DNA from: Cercis canadensis
Lineage: Eukaryota; Streptophyta; Magnoliopsida; Fabales; Fabaceae
Direction of reading: 5' to 3'
Length of the DNA: 64,000 nucleotides
NCBI GenBank assembly: GCA_003255065.1
Contig: QAOA01003192.1
Coordinates: 523,846 to 587,845 of the forward strand
Both the position numbers and the translations under genes were made by a program. Below the pieces are notes generated by a model. It searched no databases, was not told the origin of the DNA, and was given only the letters and a program-made list of their open reading frames with translations. Shown in pieces: positions 52,001 through 63,829 of this stretch (its first letter is position 1; every line of letters begins with the position of its first letter).

Positions 52001-53085
52001 GTTAAGTAATAAATTTTTTTTTGAATGATTTGAATTGAACGATAGACGAGTTGATAAAGTAGTAACTTATCTTATATATATCTTACATACATATATACAT
52101 AAGTTATACACAATTTATCTATATCTTGACTCTCTATTTTTTTTTCTAGAATCTTATAAAATCGTGGCTTTTTTTTTATTATCATTTTTTTATATATTAA
52201 TTACTAATTAGGAATAATTTTTTTTTTATCAATTTTTTATTCCTAAAAAATTGTTCTTCACCGTCTTTCAATTTTATTGTTCTTTTTAATTTGTTCATCT
52301 CAATCCAAACATAATTTGGGCGAAAATTGTGAAAAAATAAATTGATGAAAGGAAGAAGGTTACCCATAATTTTATTTGTGCCTCAATAAGAAAAAAGAAA
52401 TCTCAAACGAGTATATAGTAATTTTTTTTTTTATTAATACTAAGAGTATCTATACTTTACTCAATTAGGCGTGAGACTAATATTGTTCGAGGGTTAAAAT
52501 AATTACGGTTTCTTTTCTCTCAAAAATGCTCTCATTAGATTCTAAACCCTTGATCACAGTCAAAAACACACACTCAGAGTTTAATATGCTACCAATTAAA
52601 CAAAGTATATAGTAATATAATACAGTGCAGTAAGTAAATAGAGACATGCTTTAACAAATTAGCATATCAAAACTGCAGAAAATAGAAGTTGAAAGGTAGA
52701 GTAAGTTGACTGTTGTTTGCAATAAATAAGTAATTTCTTATTCTTAACTGCAGCTAGGTACAATGTACATATTGTATTGTTGACTGAGAAACAGAGAAAA
52801 GCACATTAATGTGAGTGAGGAAATCAAATAAATGTAGCCATGTGAATCGTATCAGAAACCATCTGTGTCTTTTAACTCTATGGAGTTTCTTTTTTCTTGT
52901 GCATGTTGGCTTAGCTTGCCAGCTAGTTACTTTCTCGAATCTGCAATCATTTTCCGAGAAAATAAGATTGCAGAGAGCATGCAAATAATTAGCAGAAATT
53001 AATACCTTCATTTGTATTAATTAATTCTTGTGTGTTGTCTAAAATGCGTGCATGTTCTAACTTCTAAGGAGGAAGAAGAAGATCG
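52001..53085. other. AT-rich DNA, possible non-coding transcript region
   Basis: No recognised gene. From about 52820 to 53010 base composition is more balanced and an 85-codon minus-strand frame is open, but the peptide has no domain and an irregular basic composition. I do not call it. Confidence 0.4.
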
Positions 53086-53244
53086 ATGATGATAACGACC
53101 TCTGCTTCCTCAACGTCGTCATGCCTAGCTAGCTCGATGTTGGCCTGCCATGTGCCTACACCGCAATTCAGGGCCCATCTTACAGACCATACGACTCCGT
53201 ATTCCCCAATCCAATCAGTTTCATTTTTCTATTTTAAATTTTGA
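53086..53244 (+). CDS. Possible 52-codon small ORF in a GC-richer island
   Basis: ATG at 53086, peptide starting MMITTSASSTSSCLASSMLA and then CHVPTPQFRAHL, stop TGA at 53242-53244. The first part is Ser/Thr-rich. The island (53060-53215) stands out from very AT-rich surroundings, which is the only reason to list it. It could equally be a fragment of a lost gene or a transposon core. No family recognised. Confidence 0.15.
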   Translation: MMITTSASSTSSCLASSMLACHVPTPQFRAHLTDHTTPYSPIQSVSFFYFKF

Positions 53245-54983
53245 ATAATTAAGGAAAACCAATCAACCTAGTGTAATCACAATATTATAACGTAGTTGCT
53301 AAGTTATATTTTTTTTTTTAAAAAAAAAGGAGAGGTAACTCTATTTCACCCTCTCATTAAGGGGATTCTAGGAGATTCATATCCTAAAATTGATATTGTT
53401 AAAAATATATTAAAAAATTGAGTTACATAATATAAGTCAGATTCTAAAACATTTAGAAATAGTTTCTTATCTATACTCTATATTCTAATTAAAATTTTCT
53501 CTCTTCTTCTCTACTACGTACATCTCCTTGTTACTCCATAAGTACAAAATTAGCTAGTTAATTAACTATAAAAGATTGTTTTGAATATAATTATTGAATT
53601 TTTATATTACTAATCATATATATTTGCATGAAGAAGTACTATATTATGTTTCAGAGCTGCGTGATGAAATCAATAACAATCTTTCTTATGCGGATTATGA
53701 TAAGATGTGCATTTAAGTCATACGTTGTTTAATATTCATATGTGAAGCCATATTAATTTGGATTAGCATATAATAATAAGCTTTACACATAAAAAATTAT
53801 AATAATAAGCTTCAATGATCTCGCGGAGAGGGATAACCCATTTCATAATAATCAAGAACTCAAAAGTGGGATCTGATATCACACTCTAAAAGAAAGAAAC
53901 ATGAGTGGTCATTTTTCCTATTTATTATTTCTAAATAGAAAAAAAAAATACTAACAAAATTCACCAAATTACATAAATTAGGTCACCAAATTGTCATTAA
54001 AGCTAATTGGGTTGTAGATAAATTTGTCACAAGACTCTCATTGCAAAAAGAGAGTGTTGTGTTTGAAATCTTTTATTGATAAAATGAGAGTTTTAAAGTG
54101 TTCTTCTACACAAAGTTATAGCTATTGGTGTTTCGATAGTGAAACTCCTGAAGTAGAAATGGCTCACTCCAAATTTGGTAAGTCTGACTCTATCCGAATA
54201 TTGAAACCATACCCTAATTCTTGAGTTACCAAAAAAAAAATGTCATAAAAGTTTCATAAGAACTACCTACTTGCTATACACAATTGATGTTATAGTCACG
54301 TCCGTGAATTTGACTCACGCAACCAAAGTATCATGTTCCATGAGTCACAAAGTTTACGTCTAACCTTCACAAATTTTTCAATGCGTGAAGATGAAAAAGA
54401 TTGTCCTAGTTCGCTATAAGAAGACGAGCCTTGAAATATGATCCAAATCAGTCATGTCAACGAGACAAAGCCTATTGTGTAAATTGTCAAGAGTAGCATA
54501 GAATCCATTAGCATATCCAACATTTTCTAATGAACTTCGAGAAGGCTATCTATGACTAGGTGAACTTAATCTTAGAACTTAGAAGAACATAGATTTCAAT
54601 TTTTTTGGCTTAATAATGCAACAAATCAGGCCCATTGCTTTCTTATACAGTTTAACTCCTATTCTTTGGGTTTAAATTAATAGAATTTGACGATTAACTT
54701 TGACTGTGTCCCTACCACCTTTGAAGGAAAAAAATAATAATTTTTTGACTGCGTACATGCAAGTGCCATTCTTTTATCTTCTTCTTGCTGCATGTTTGGA
54801 TAATTTTGATTCGAACTAGATTTTTGGTAAAATCTTAGCCAAATCAGTTTTTGTCTTTCTTGTCAAATCACATTTCGAATAATATATTAAAACATAATCA
54901 ATTCTTTAAAAAATTAATCCAAGTAAGCTCTTGAACGTTGTCGTTTTTTATACTAACTCAGATGATTATAACATACTATTGAG
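53245..54983. other. AT-rich intergenic DNA
   Basis: No gene recognised. At 54035-54090 a GTGTTTGAAATC word could be a degenerate B-box of another SINE-like fragment, too weak to call. Confidence 0.5.
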
Positions 54984-55130
54984 GTGTGTGATACTTTTTT
55001 GACATAGCAACATAATAATGATTGATATAAAAAGTAATTAATTTTTGACTGTTAAAAAATAAATAGTCAAAATTAAATACTTACACAAAAATGATAATTA
55101 ATGATGTCACATCAAAAAAATATCATATAC
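54984..55130. mobile_element. Palindromic MITE, copy 3 of 3 (best preserved)
   Basis: Left end GTGTGTGATACTTTTTTGAC and right end TCAAAAAAATATCATATAC are inverted repeats. The centre TAATTTTTGACTGTT, a short spacer and AATAGTCAAAATTA forms the stem tip. Total 147 bases. Related to 31682-31830 and 13264-13420. Confidence 0.7.
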
Positions 55131-56227
55131 AAAAAAGTCCATTAATTTATCTCTCACTCTCAGGGTAAAGTGATGGTTCATTTCTCTTTCTAGTTTTAAA
55201 ATTTATGTTAGTTTGATGCCGTACGCATTAATTATTTTGATTCGTGTGGCCCTAATTTTTGCTTGATTGTCTCCCTAATTATCAAATCAGTTTAGTTTAT
55301 TGGCGACAATAGCCTGTGATTTGTATGGGAGTTGGGAGAGTTGCGTGCTCAAGTTCATCCAAATTCTTATGGTTGTGGGGTCATTTTGGAATACACAAAA
55401 CAAAGAACTAGACAAATTTTCCACCACAAATTGTCCGTGATATCTTGTTTGCAACCCAATAAACCTTTTCACACGCCATCGAGTGCCGAGCATATATTAA
55501 TTTCATCTTAGTTTTGCTTCATTAATTTCATCTTTAATTTGTTTTCTTTCTTTCATTTTCCCCATAGTAACCTCATCATTCATAGCTATGGCCTATGCTA
55601 TGTTTACCCCTACAACAATATATATTATAATTTTGATACTTATATCATCATGAAAGATTAATTAAAAATAAGTTAATCCAAGAAAGCTCTTCACCATCAA
55701 TCTCAAATTCTACACATTGTTAATTAAAAAGAAATATCACACTAATGAGTCCTTTCTTCTTCTTTTTTTAACATGAGTAAGTTTACTCATTCATATATTT
55801 TACCTGCGGTAAAAGTTTTGACTGAGTCTCTTTCTAATACATGAGAGTATATATATATATATATTTAATGTATGTATGTATGTATGTTTTACTATTCATG
55901 TAAAACTCTCTATATTAGTAGTAGTTCTAAATATTCTTCATGGTACAATACCTGCACTTCTTTTCTCTTTACAAATGACCTAATTCACAAACGCATACCA
56001 AAATCCAAAAGGAAATATCCAACACCTACCGAGCTATCTTTGAAATTGATTAGAAAAGGTTTACCAAAACATCTTTGACAAGTATCAGCTACATTACCAT
56101 TCTGGTAAGGTTGCTGGCTCATTACTTTACAATTAAAGTTACCCAACAATTATGAAACCCCATGTTATCACGCTAGGGCTTAATTAATTCAAGGAACTCA
56201 ATTTCCTTTCTTGTGGGTTTCACTTAG
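55131..56227. other. AT-rich intergenic DNA
   Basis: No gene recognised. A TA run followed by TGTA repeats lies at about 55848-55888. Confidence 0.5.
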
Positions 56228-56690
56228 GCTTTGTTTGGGATTTTGAAGTGAGGGAAAAGGAAATGAGAGGAGAGGAAAGAGAGGGAAAAGAAGGAAAGGG
56301 AAAATGAGGGGTTTTTCTTTTATATGTTTGGATGATAAAAATGAGAAAAGGGAGATGAAAGAAAATGAAAGAAATAAAAATTTATAATTTTACAAATTTA
56401 TCATTTATTTATAAATTAAATATATTTAATATAAGATTTAATAATGTTATCTAAATAGTGTTAGAAAAAGAATTTAAAGAAATCAATAGAGGTATAATAG
56501 TAAACTACTTTTTTTTCCTCTCCAAACTCCCTAAATTGGAGGAACACAAAAATGAAGGTAAAAAAGGAATGTGTGAGTTTGAGATTACCCATTGGTTTTC
56601 TTTATTTTTTTAATCTTGAACTCCTAAACAAATAGATTGACACATTTAACTATTTCCTCATAATTTTAACTCCCAAACAAACTCTCAATC
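56228..56690. mobile_element. Tourist-like MITE, copy 2 of 3
   Basis: Inverted relative to the copy at 27546. It begins GGCTTTGTTTGGGATTTTGA with GA-rich sequence, contains TAATGTTATCTAAATAGTGT, and ends AACTCCCAAACAAACTC. TTA precedes the left end; the right flank is less clear. Confidence 0.7.
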
Positions 56691-57192
56691 ACAATGAATT
56701 TCTTTTTTTATCAAAAAAAAAAAAAAANAAAAAAAAAAAAACAGTGGCATGAAGGAGCAAGCCATCTCTATCCAAGTCATGGGAATAGCATTTCCTCAAA
56801 CACTTGGAGTGCATTTGAAGTTTTGAAACCATTTATTACATGAGATTTAAGCATAGATCATGGAACTAGAATGATTAAATGTTTGAAACACTATATGGGT
56901 ATATAGTTGCATTTCCGTGAAGCTATATAGATAAACCCCACACACTCTATTCTTGTTTTATTAAGTATAGTACGGAGATGATGCTCACACCTATAGTAAA
57001 CCTAATTCTTATGTTGACAGCATTAATCGTGTCTATTGGTCTACATGAGGTTTAGGTAGGGAAATGGCAACCTTGACTTGTGCATGTAAGGCCAATTTAA
57101 GGCATAATCAAATGAATGGTTAGGTTTTGAATAAAATCTGTTTTAGTAGTTGCATGCTCTTTAACTTCCAAAATTTCCCCATGTTGTTTGTC

Positions 57193-57223
<31 letters not shown>

Positions 57224-58666
57224 TGAATGATGTTAGTTGCACAATTATTAAGTGCATGAGTAAATATTCATAATTGTATAGAGAACTCACTGTTAAACTC
57301 AGATAAAACCAATTGTATAATTTACAAAATGAAACAAATTTGGACATTTAAAAATATGTAATTAGTATTAATTTTTTTTTAAGAATTGCCTAATTGTAAT
57401 AGAAAAAGTAGCTTCAAAAAATTGAAACATTTCATCATAATTTAAGTTGGAATGGTGTGAGAATAAGAGTATTGTTATTTTTAAATTTGTAAATTTACAC
57501 TTTTTTTTAATATTGTATATATATAATAAAATTTTAATTTTTTGGACGATTCAAATTTCTTTATTTTTTTTTATCTTTTTAATTTTTTTTGGTTTTATAG
57601 ATTTTAACTGAGAATATATAGAAATAAGGATTCAAATCAATATGAAAATATAGGGATTTAAATTTAAATTTTAATTTTTTTAAAGAGTTTTAATAATTAG
57701 TTATGACGTGTGTAATTATGTTATATTTTTCACTTAGTGCAGAAACATTATTTATCAAAAATAATAACAGCAAAAAGGCGAGGACTGACGATACGAGTAT
57801 ACTTCCTTTTCTGGCTGGAGCCACCACACTCCAAAGGGCATATCCCATGGTTATCGCCATAGGGCACCACCTAAAAGACGAAACTATCCTCGACCCAAGT
57901 ACAAAATAACGTTTCCTTACCTGTCCCTTGGCGCTTTGGATTCAAAAGGCCACCGCAGATCACGGAAATTACATTGCTGACCTGAACTGCAATCCCCAAA
58001 GGTTTAATAATGAATGAACACAAGCAGACAATACATGTTCAATCCACCGTTAAACCGAAGGTTACAATCTCCAAACGCCAAAACCACTCCCTTCCCATTT
58101 TCGTAATTACATCCAAATTCATGTGCATTTTACCAAAACCCCATACTTCCCCGGCGACGCTGCGTTTCCAATGTTTTCATAATTTTCCCGCTCCGGCAAG
58201 GCTCACGTTTTAACATATTTAAATTTCTAAATTAAGTTAATTTTAATTTCTTTCACCAGAAAAGAAAGGGGAAAAAACAACTGAAACTGCTTCAAGTTGA
58301 AGGACCAGTTGTGAGATCCAAAAAATTTCAGTATATTACAGTTTCGTCCTTGAATTTTCCGTTTGTTTCTCGCGAAACTATCCGAGAAAACTTAAGGAAA
58401 ATGCAGGAAACAAATTAATGGCGGAAGATTTAGGGCCAAAAACACAAGTGATTCTCATTTCTTGTAGCAAAGTAATATCCTCGCATTTACACTGAACAAC
58501 AAGAAGAAAAAAGGAACGAAACCGAACACTAAAATTTCTGTGCTCCTCTTTCTCTTTTCGAGATCGTGAAGTATATTTACAACAAGAAAATTAAGAAAAG
58601 GAAAAAGATCTCACTAATTTACCCAAGTTTCAGTCTCCTAATTTTCTCGAATTTTCTGTCGTTTTC
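56691..58666. other. Intergenic DNA and SAUR 3' flank
   Basis: Contains an N in poly-A (56728) and a (TTA)n microsatellite at 57195-57223. From about 57750 to 58660 base composition is less AT-rich. The part next to 58666 should be the SAUR 3' UTR. Open frames at 57703-57909 and 58010-58213 on the plus strand have no recognisable domain. Confidence 0.5.
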
Positions 58667-59086
58667 TCAGCAAAACTCTTCAGACGAGCAAGTAAGGAGG
58701 TCCTGAATGTCGCGCGTGTCGTGGCCGAGACGCAGAGCTTCGATAACACGCTCGAAGACGAAGACGTGGCAGGGGATTCGGAGCACGCCTTTCTGCTCGT
58801 AACCGTACTCCTGAGCCGACTCGTTCAAAAGCTTCACGAAGATCGGGTGGTTCAAGAGCTCCGCACTCACTACGAATTTCTCCATCTCATCGCCGACGTA
58901 GATCGGCACATGACCTTCTGGAACCGCCGTCGCAGACGACCTCACTCGAGACCGGCGGAGCTTCGAGGCGGCCACCGCACGGAATGACTCCGCCCGGCGC
59001 GGTCGCCGATTCTGCGACTCGGATCGCAGCAGAGTGTACTGTGACGAGTCAGCGACTCGGGAGAGCCTGCGAATCAACTGCTTCAT
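58667..59086 (-). CDS. SAUR-family auxin-responsive protein
   Basis: Intronless, as is usual for the family. The ATG at 59086 gives MKQLIRRLSRVADSSQY, a start characteristic of one SAUR clade. An in-frame GTG eight codons further upstream is not a credible start. The 139 residues contain an Arg-rich variable N-terminal part and the SAUR core VPEGHVPIYVGDEMEKFVVS, LLNHPIFVKLLNESAQEYGY, and KGVLRIPCHVFVFERVIEAL. SAUR proteins inhibit PP2C.D phosphatases, which keeps plasma-membrane H+-ATPases active and promotes cell expansion; they are induced by auxin or other hormones. The coding part is strikingly GC-rich compared with its flanks, which is normal for SAURs. An acidic/polar C-terminal extension (DIQDLLTCSSEEFC) follows the core. 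A TATA element lies at 59289-59299. Confidence 0.93.
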   Translation of the reverse strand: MKQLIRRLSRVADSSQYTLLRSESQNRRPRRAESFRAVAASKLRRSRVRSSATAVPEGHVPIYVGDEMEKFVVSAELLNHPIFVKLLNESAQEYGYEQKGVLRIPCHVFVFERVIEALRLGHDTRDIQDLLTCSSEEFC

Positions 59087-59149
59087 AACCTTCTCTATTA
59101 CGAATCCCACGGCACTGAGAGAGCAGCAGCAACGGAGTCCAGCGACGGA

Positions 59150-59299
59150 GGACGGTGGAGGGAGAGAAAGAGAGAGGAAAAGGAGTAAAACAGAGAGAGA
59201 GTGTGTGTGTGGGTTTTGAGCGGTTGGAAATTGAGGGAGTGAGTGAGAAGAGAAAGCGTGGTGGGTGTGATTGTGAAGAGGGTGAGGGATATATATAAA
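59150..59299 (-). promoter_or_regulatory. SAUR core promoter and CT-rich leader
   Basis: Reading on the minus strand, TTTATATATAT (59289-59299) is a good TATA box about 200 bases before the ATG. It is followed by a long CT-rich leader with ACACACACAC. No TGTCTC auxin element was noticed in the short stretch examined. Confidence 0.5.
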
Positions 59300-60028
59300 G
59301 GGGTAGGAGAGGGATTAAGGAAAGGAAGTGTACACAATAGAAAGGTGATGATGAGAGAAGTTTGGGAGGTACAGGTAAGCGTACTTGGCAGGTACAATTT
59401 AGTGAGATGAGATAAATCAAAACAAGAATAAATAAATCTTAATATTTAACATTGTAGCCATGTAGTTGTAGGGGGTTTTTATATTTGTTTTTGTTTGCCC
59501 TTTTATAAGTGTTTCAACTAGGTTGTTTTGGAATCTACTACAAAATTTATTTATTATTTTTCACATAACAACTTACACTCCAATTTATTAGAATATCTAT
59601 AAAATAAATTTAAATAAGTTTCAAAAAAGAATTTGATATATAAGTTAAATTAAAATTCCAAAGTAATAACAGAAATAGAGAAGAGAGAGAAGGGAAGAGG
59701 TTAATTTTTGGCACTGTTCGGGTTTAATTATTATTTTCATTAATTATTAATTGCCATTTGGACTTTGAATTAATATATATGGGGTTGAAATTTGGGAGAC
59801 TGTGAGATGGTATGTGTCATGGTTCCGAAAAAGACTCGATTGACGGCCCAATAAGACGATGAACATGTTCACCGTGGAGAAGGGTTAGGAAGTTTTGTCC
59901 TTTTTATGTAGGGAAGTCCAAGCAAGAATTGGGTGATGAATGGAGTAAAATGGAAGTTGGAGAAATGAATGCTATGTAATCCATGTTAAACAAGAGCATG
60001 TTATTTATTTTTTTTTACGAAAATGTTA
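59300..60028. other. SAUR upstream region
   Basis: AT-rich sequence with GA-rich patches. One GGCCCA word is at about 59847. No gene recognised. Confidence 0.5.
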
Positions 60029-60216
60029 TAATATTATATGTGTATGTCATATTATATTGATGTGATAAGTATATATAATTTTTATATTTTATTTAATATA
60101 AAATTAATTTATCTTATTTTTTTCAAAAAAAATTAAAAATAATTAATTTATATACATGTTATTCACACATTGACTATTTTTATGTAATATGACATACAAC
60201 AAAGTGTCTAAAAAAT
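60029..60216. mobile_element. MITE with TGTATGTCATA inverted ends, copy 2 of 2
   Basis: Same orientation and nearly the same length as 20800-20982. Left TGTATGTCATATTATATTGA from 60041, right TATGTAATATGACATACA to about 60198. The flanking ATATTATATG and ACAAAG words are also shared, so the true ends lie slightly outside the inverted repeats. Confidence 0.7.
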
Positions 60217-60598
60217 CTCTTTTTTTAACAAAAAATTTAAGAATTGATTAAGTTGTGCCATAACCAAATATAAAGATCACGTTTATCAACAATTTTATGA
60301 CTCTCAGCTTCAAACTCAAATTATTCAAAAAAAAATTTAAAATTTTTCATTGTTAATTAAACTAAGCATATTATCCTAATTAGACACCTTAAGTTGTGCT
60401 GTTTCATATTTCCAATTGTAATAAACATATATATAGTGAGTAGTATTTTGGGTATAAGTATCCTAGTACTTAGAGAAAAGATTGGATATCTTTGTTATAC
60501 TCTTAAGTTCTTACGGTTCCTATTTGAGGCTAGAATGGTTAAGGACACATTGTCCTAGTTAGAAAAGGATATCCTGTCCTTGTTAAACTCTATGTTCT

Positions 60599-60652
<54 letters not shown>

Positions 60653-61084
60653 TAATTAATGATCTATACAAAAGCTTTTATGATAATATTGCATAAATTT
60701 TAGTGTGTGTCGACCAAGATCTTCAGCATTATGATCACCTGTTGTGCCTTTGGGCAGATTGTCTTTGTGGTGGGTTCAATTTTACATCCCCTTCCCCTAT
60801 AGTAAAAATTAAAAAGTATAATATGAGGTAAAATATTAATTCAATTATGGGAAAATTAATCATAGGTATAAGAAATTAAACTTATTTTCTCTCATTTATC
60901 ACACAATTAATAAAATATTTAAAATACCCTCTAAACTATATCATTTTCATATATAAAAATATATAAATATTATCTTTAATATGTGCTTATTATTTATTAA
61001 ACCTGAAAACCACAATCCATTCATATTATAATTCCTTATATATGCTTGGAAATGGTAACATTTTGTCAGCAGCTTCAGCCCACC
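60217..61084. other. AT-rich intergenic DNA with (TA)n
   Basis: A (TA)n microsatellite of about 22 units at 60603-60647. No gene recognised. Confidence 0.6.
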
Positions 61085-61566
61085 AAAACATAAAGGCTTT
61101 TTTTGGGAGTTTGAAGTGAGGAGAAAGACAAGGAGAGGAGAGGAGAGGAAAGAGAAGGAAATGAGGGGAAAGGAAATGGAGGGGTTTTCTTCTCCTTTGT
61201 TTGAATGATTAAAATGAGCAAAAGGAGAGGAAATGAAATAAATAAAAATTTATAATTTTACAAATTTATCCTTTATTTTAAAGTAAATATATTTAATATA
61301 AGATTTAATAATGTTATCTAAATAGTGTTTGAAAAATAATTTGAAGAAATAAATAGAAATATAATAGTAAATTACTCTTTTTTCCTCTCCAAACCCCCCA
61401 AATTGGAGGAACACAAAAGTGAAGACAAAAAATAAATATGGGAGTTTAAGGTTATCCCTTAGTTTTCTTTCCTTTTTTAATCTTGAACTTTCAAACAAGA
61501 GGATTGACATATTTACTCATTTCATTTTCTCTCATTTCCCTCTAATTTTAACTTCCAAACAAACCC
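61085..61566. mobile_element. Tourist-like MITE, copy 3 of 3
   Basis: Same orientation as 56228-56690. Left AGGCTTTTTTTGGGAGTTTG, GA-rich block, AATGTTATCTAAATAGTGTT, right AACTTCCAAACAAACCC, with possible TAA duplications on both sides. An 86-codon minus-strand frame (61250-61510) resembles the 81-codon frame in the copy at 27585-27830, for example FESSRLKK and YYLDNIIK; both are probably by-products of the conserved DNA. Confidence 0.7.
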
Positions 61567-63829
61567 AAAATAAAAAAATCAAAATTATTATTTTTAATAG
61601 GTCCACATCGATTGTTTGACAACATAGAGTTTAATTTAGGGGAATGAGGTAACAATCTCATAATTAACCATTTACATGTCTTTAAGGTAAACTTTGGGGG
61701 TAGATCATCAAGCATGAATAAATGATTAATTTATATCTTATCACATTCTAGAAATCCGTGACTACTTAATAAGTTAATTATTTAGTGGAGAATAATATCT
61801 TATATGAAATCTTGTCTATTTCAAAGACAAAAGAAGATTAGTCCTTTGAAAGTTTAGATCATGAAAGTAGAACAATAATTTACCTTCTACCCCATGACTA
61901 GATCATTAAATATAGCAAATTTTAATATCGAGAAAAGCTTATTACGTATTAGTTTACACTCATATTAATAAATTGATCAAATTTAGATTATATAAAAAAA
62001 TAAAATTAAGTAGATTTCATTATTTTAAATTGTACCAACAATATTAATATAAAAAAAAATAATTTTATTCTTGATCATTTTCTAGGATGATTATAACTTA
62101 ATTTTAGTAACCATTCAATATCTGATAAGCCATATTATTTATCATGGCTCTTCCTACTACATTTCGTTATATTTGACAGCAATTATAAATGATATATATA
62201 TATATATATATATGTGTGTATGTATATGTATGTATCTACATGATACGTATCAAAATAGACTTTCTATATAAAAACAATTTCTTATTCAAAGTGACTATCG
62301 TCTCTACATTATTTATGCATTTACTATTCCAACTTCCATGTATGAATAATATTCAAAGACTAATATAAGTATTCAAAGTTATAAATAATAGTTATATGCT
62401 TTTCATACTCTAAGGAAAGCCTCTTGTAATTTCATAGCTTTAGGTCGATGTTGGATGATATTCATATTTTTTGTAAGCATTTTAATGCCTTCTCTTTCAG
62501 CTGGACTTCGAGGAATTAATGCCAACGAAATTTCTCATAGACAAGTTTCATTTGAAAAGTTTAAGCACCAATTCATTTTGGAAACTTTTAATAAATTTGT
62601 CTCTTCTATATGGCACATTTTGAATTTCAAAGTCTTCTCATATATTCAACTTTTATTCATTTATTCACATATATAATTATTTGGTTTATGATACTACTCT
62701 TTCATATAATAAGACCTTCAAATCTTTTGGGTGGACATATGTATATCCCCTCGTGAGATCTCAGGCATGTTTTTGGCGCTATGCCCAGTAGTATTGAAGT
62801 AACTTATCTTTACTACCATATTTATAACCAAAAAAAAAAAAAGGAGTTTCACTTGAAGAAGAAAACATTCAATGCTATTTGGTTCGTGTTGATAAACAAA
62901 ATTTTGTGTCATTGTGAAGGTTGAACACTAAAAGCATTATGTTATTCCATAACCACGCTATGATCCTTGAAACTATGTAGGAGTGGAAGCCACTCTTCCA
63001 TTCTTCGGTGCCTTCTACTCTAGCGTAATTTCTGAGCGTGATTTTGAGTCTGCAACACACGCATTAATATCATTTACTACTAGTGCTTTCTATAATTCCA
63101 CTTTACAGAGTTTCAGCCAGCATTATAACCATTCCTAACAATTGGAAAAGAGATGTTAACATTGATGATAGATCAATACAATAGAAAGTTTGGTGATAAT
63201 TTTAAAAATTAAGTGAAACTCCAAAAGGAAATGTATACTTAAAACATTTTTCATTGTACATGAAAGCATCTAATCTATCAATCCATAAAAAGCCATCACC
63301 TTATTAATTATTATTGTTGTGTTTTGTTTGATCTCAATATATGGGACCATTCATATCTTATAATATTTCGTTTTTTAGAGTTACAATATTTATATTATAA
63401 TATTTATTTATATAAATTTCTTTAAAATAACAAAAATTTAAGTCATTGATATTATTATAATAATACCACAACCCATAAGAATATGCATACTAAAATTTGA
63501 TCTCGAATTATGAGAACATCTTAAATCTTAAAAATTCGATACATGATTACTTGAATTATTATTAAGATCTATATTTTTTTTTTTTTGTTTCTTATGAGGT
63601 GATTCCTACATTTTTAGTATGAAATTAATCCTCAAACTTTGTCATGTATGCCTTGATTACTATTGCTTTCAACGAGGGTTTGAACTTATGACATTACTTC
63701 AAAATTCATTTCACCTAAAATCTACATATGTTATTGTATAATAAATCAAAAGAAAAACAAAAACAATACATTTTCATGAATAATAATAATATTATTTTTA
63801 CATCAATTAAGCTCTTACTATTTTAGCAT
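61567..63829. other. AT-rich intergenic DNA
   Basis: No gene recognised. A TA/TATG microsatellite at about 62190-62235. Short open frames at 62455-62676 and on the minus strand at 62718-63060 are featureless. Confidence 0.5.

Noticed and set aside
52754..53011. 85-codon minus-strand frame
   Set aside because: Irregular basic/aromatic composition with no domain, no convincing splice sites or leader; composition alone is not enough.
58721..58987. Plus-strand open frame of 88 codons
   Set aside because: Shadow of the GC-rich SAUR coding sequence on the opposite strand.
59049..59420. Two long minus-strand frames upstream of the SAUR gene
   Set aside because: Ser/Leu/Pro-rich reading of the CT-repeat leader and promoter, overlapping the real SAUR start in other frames.
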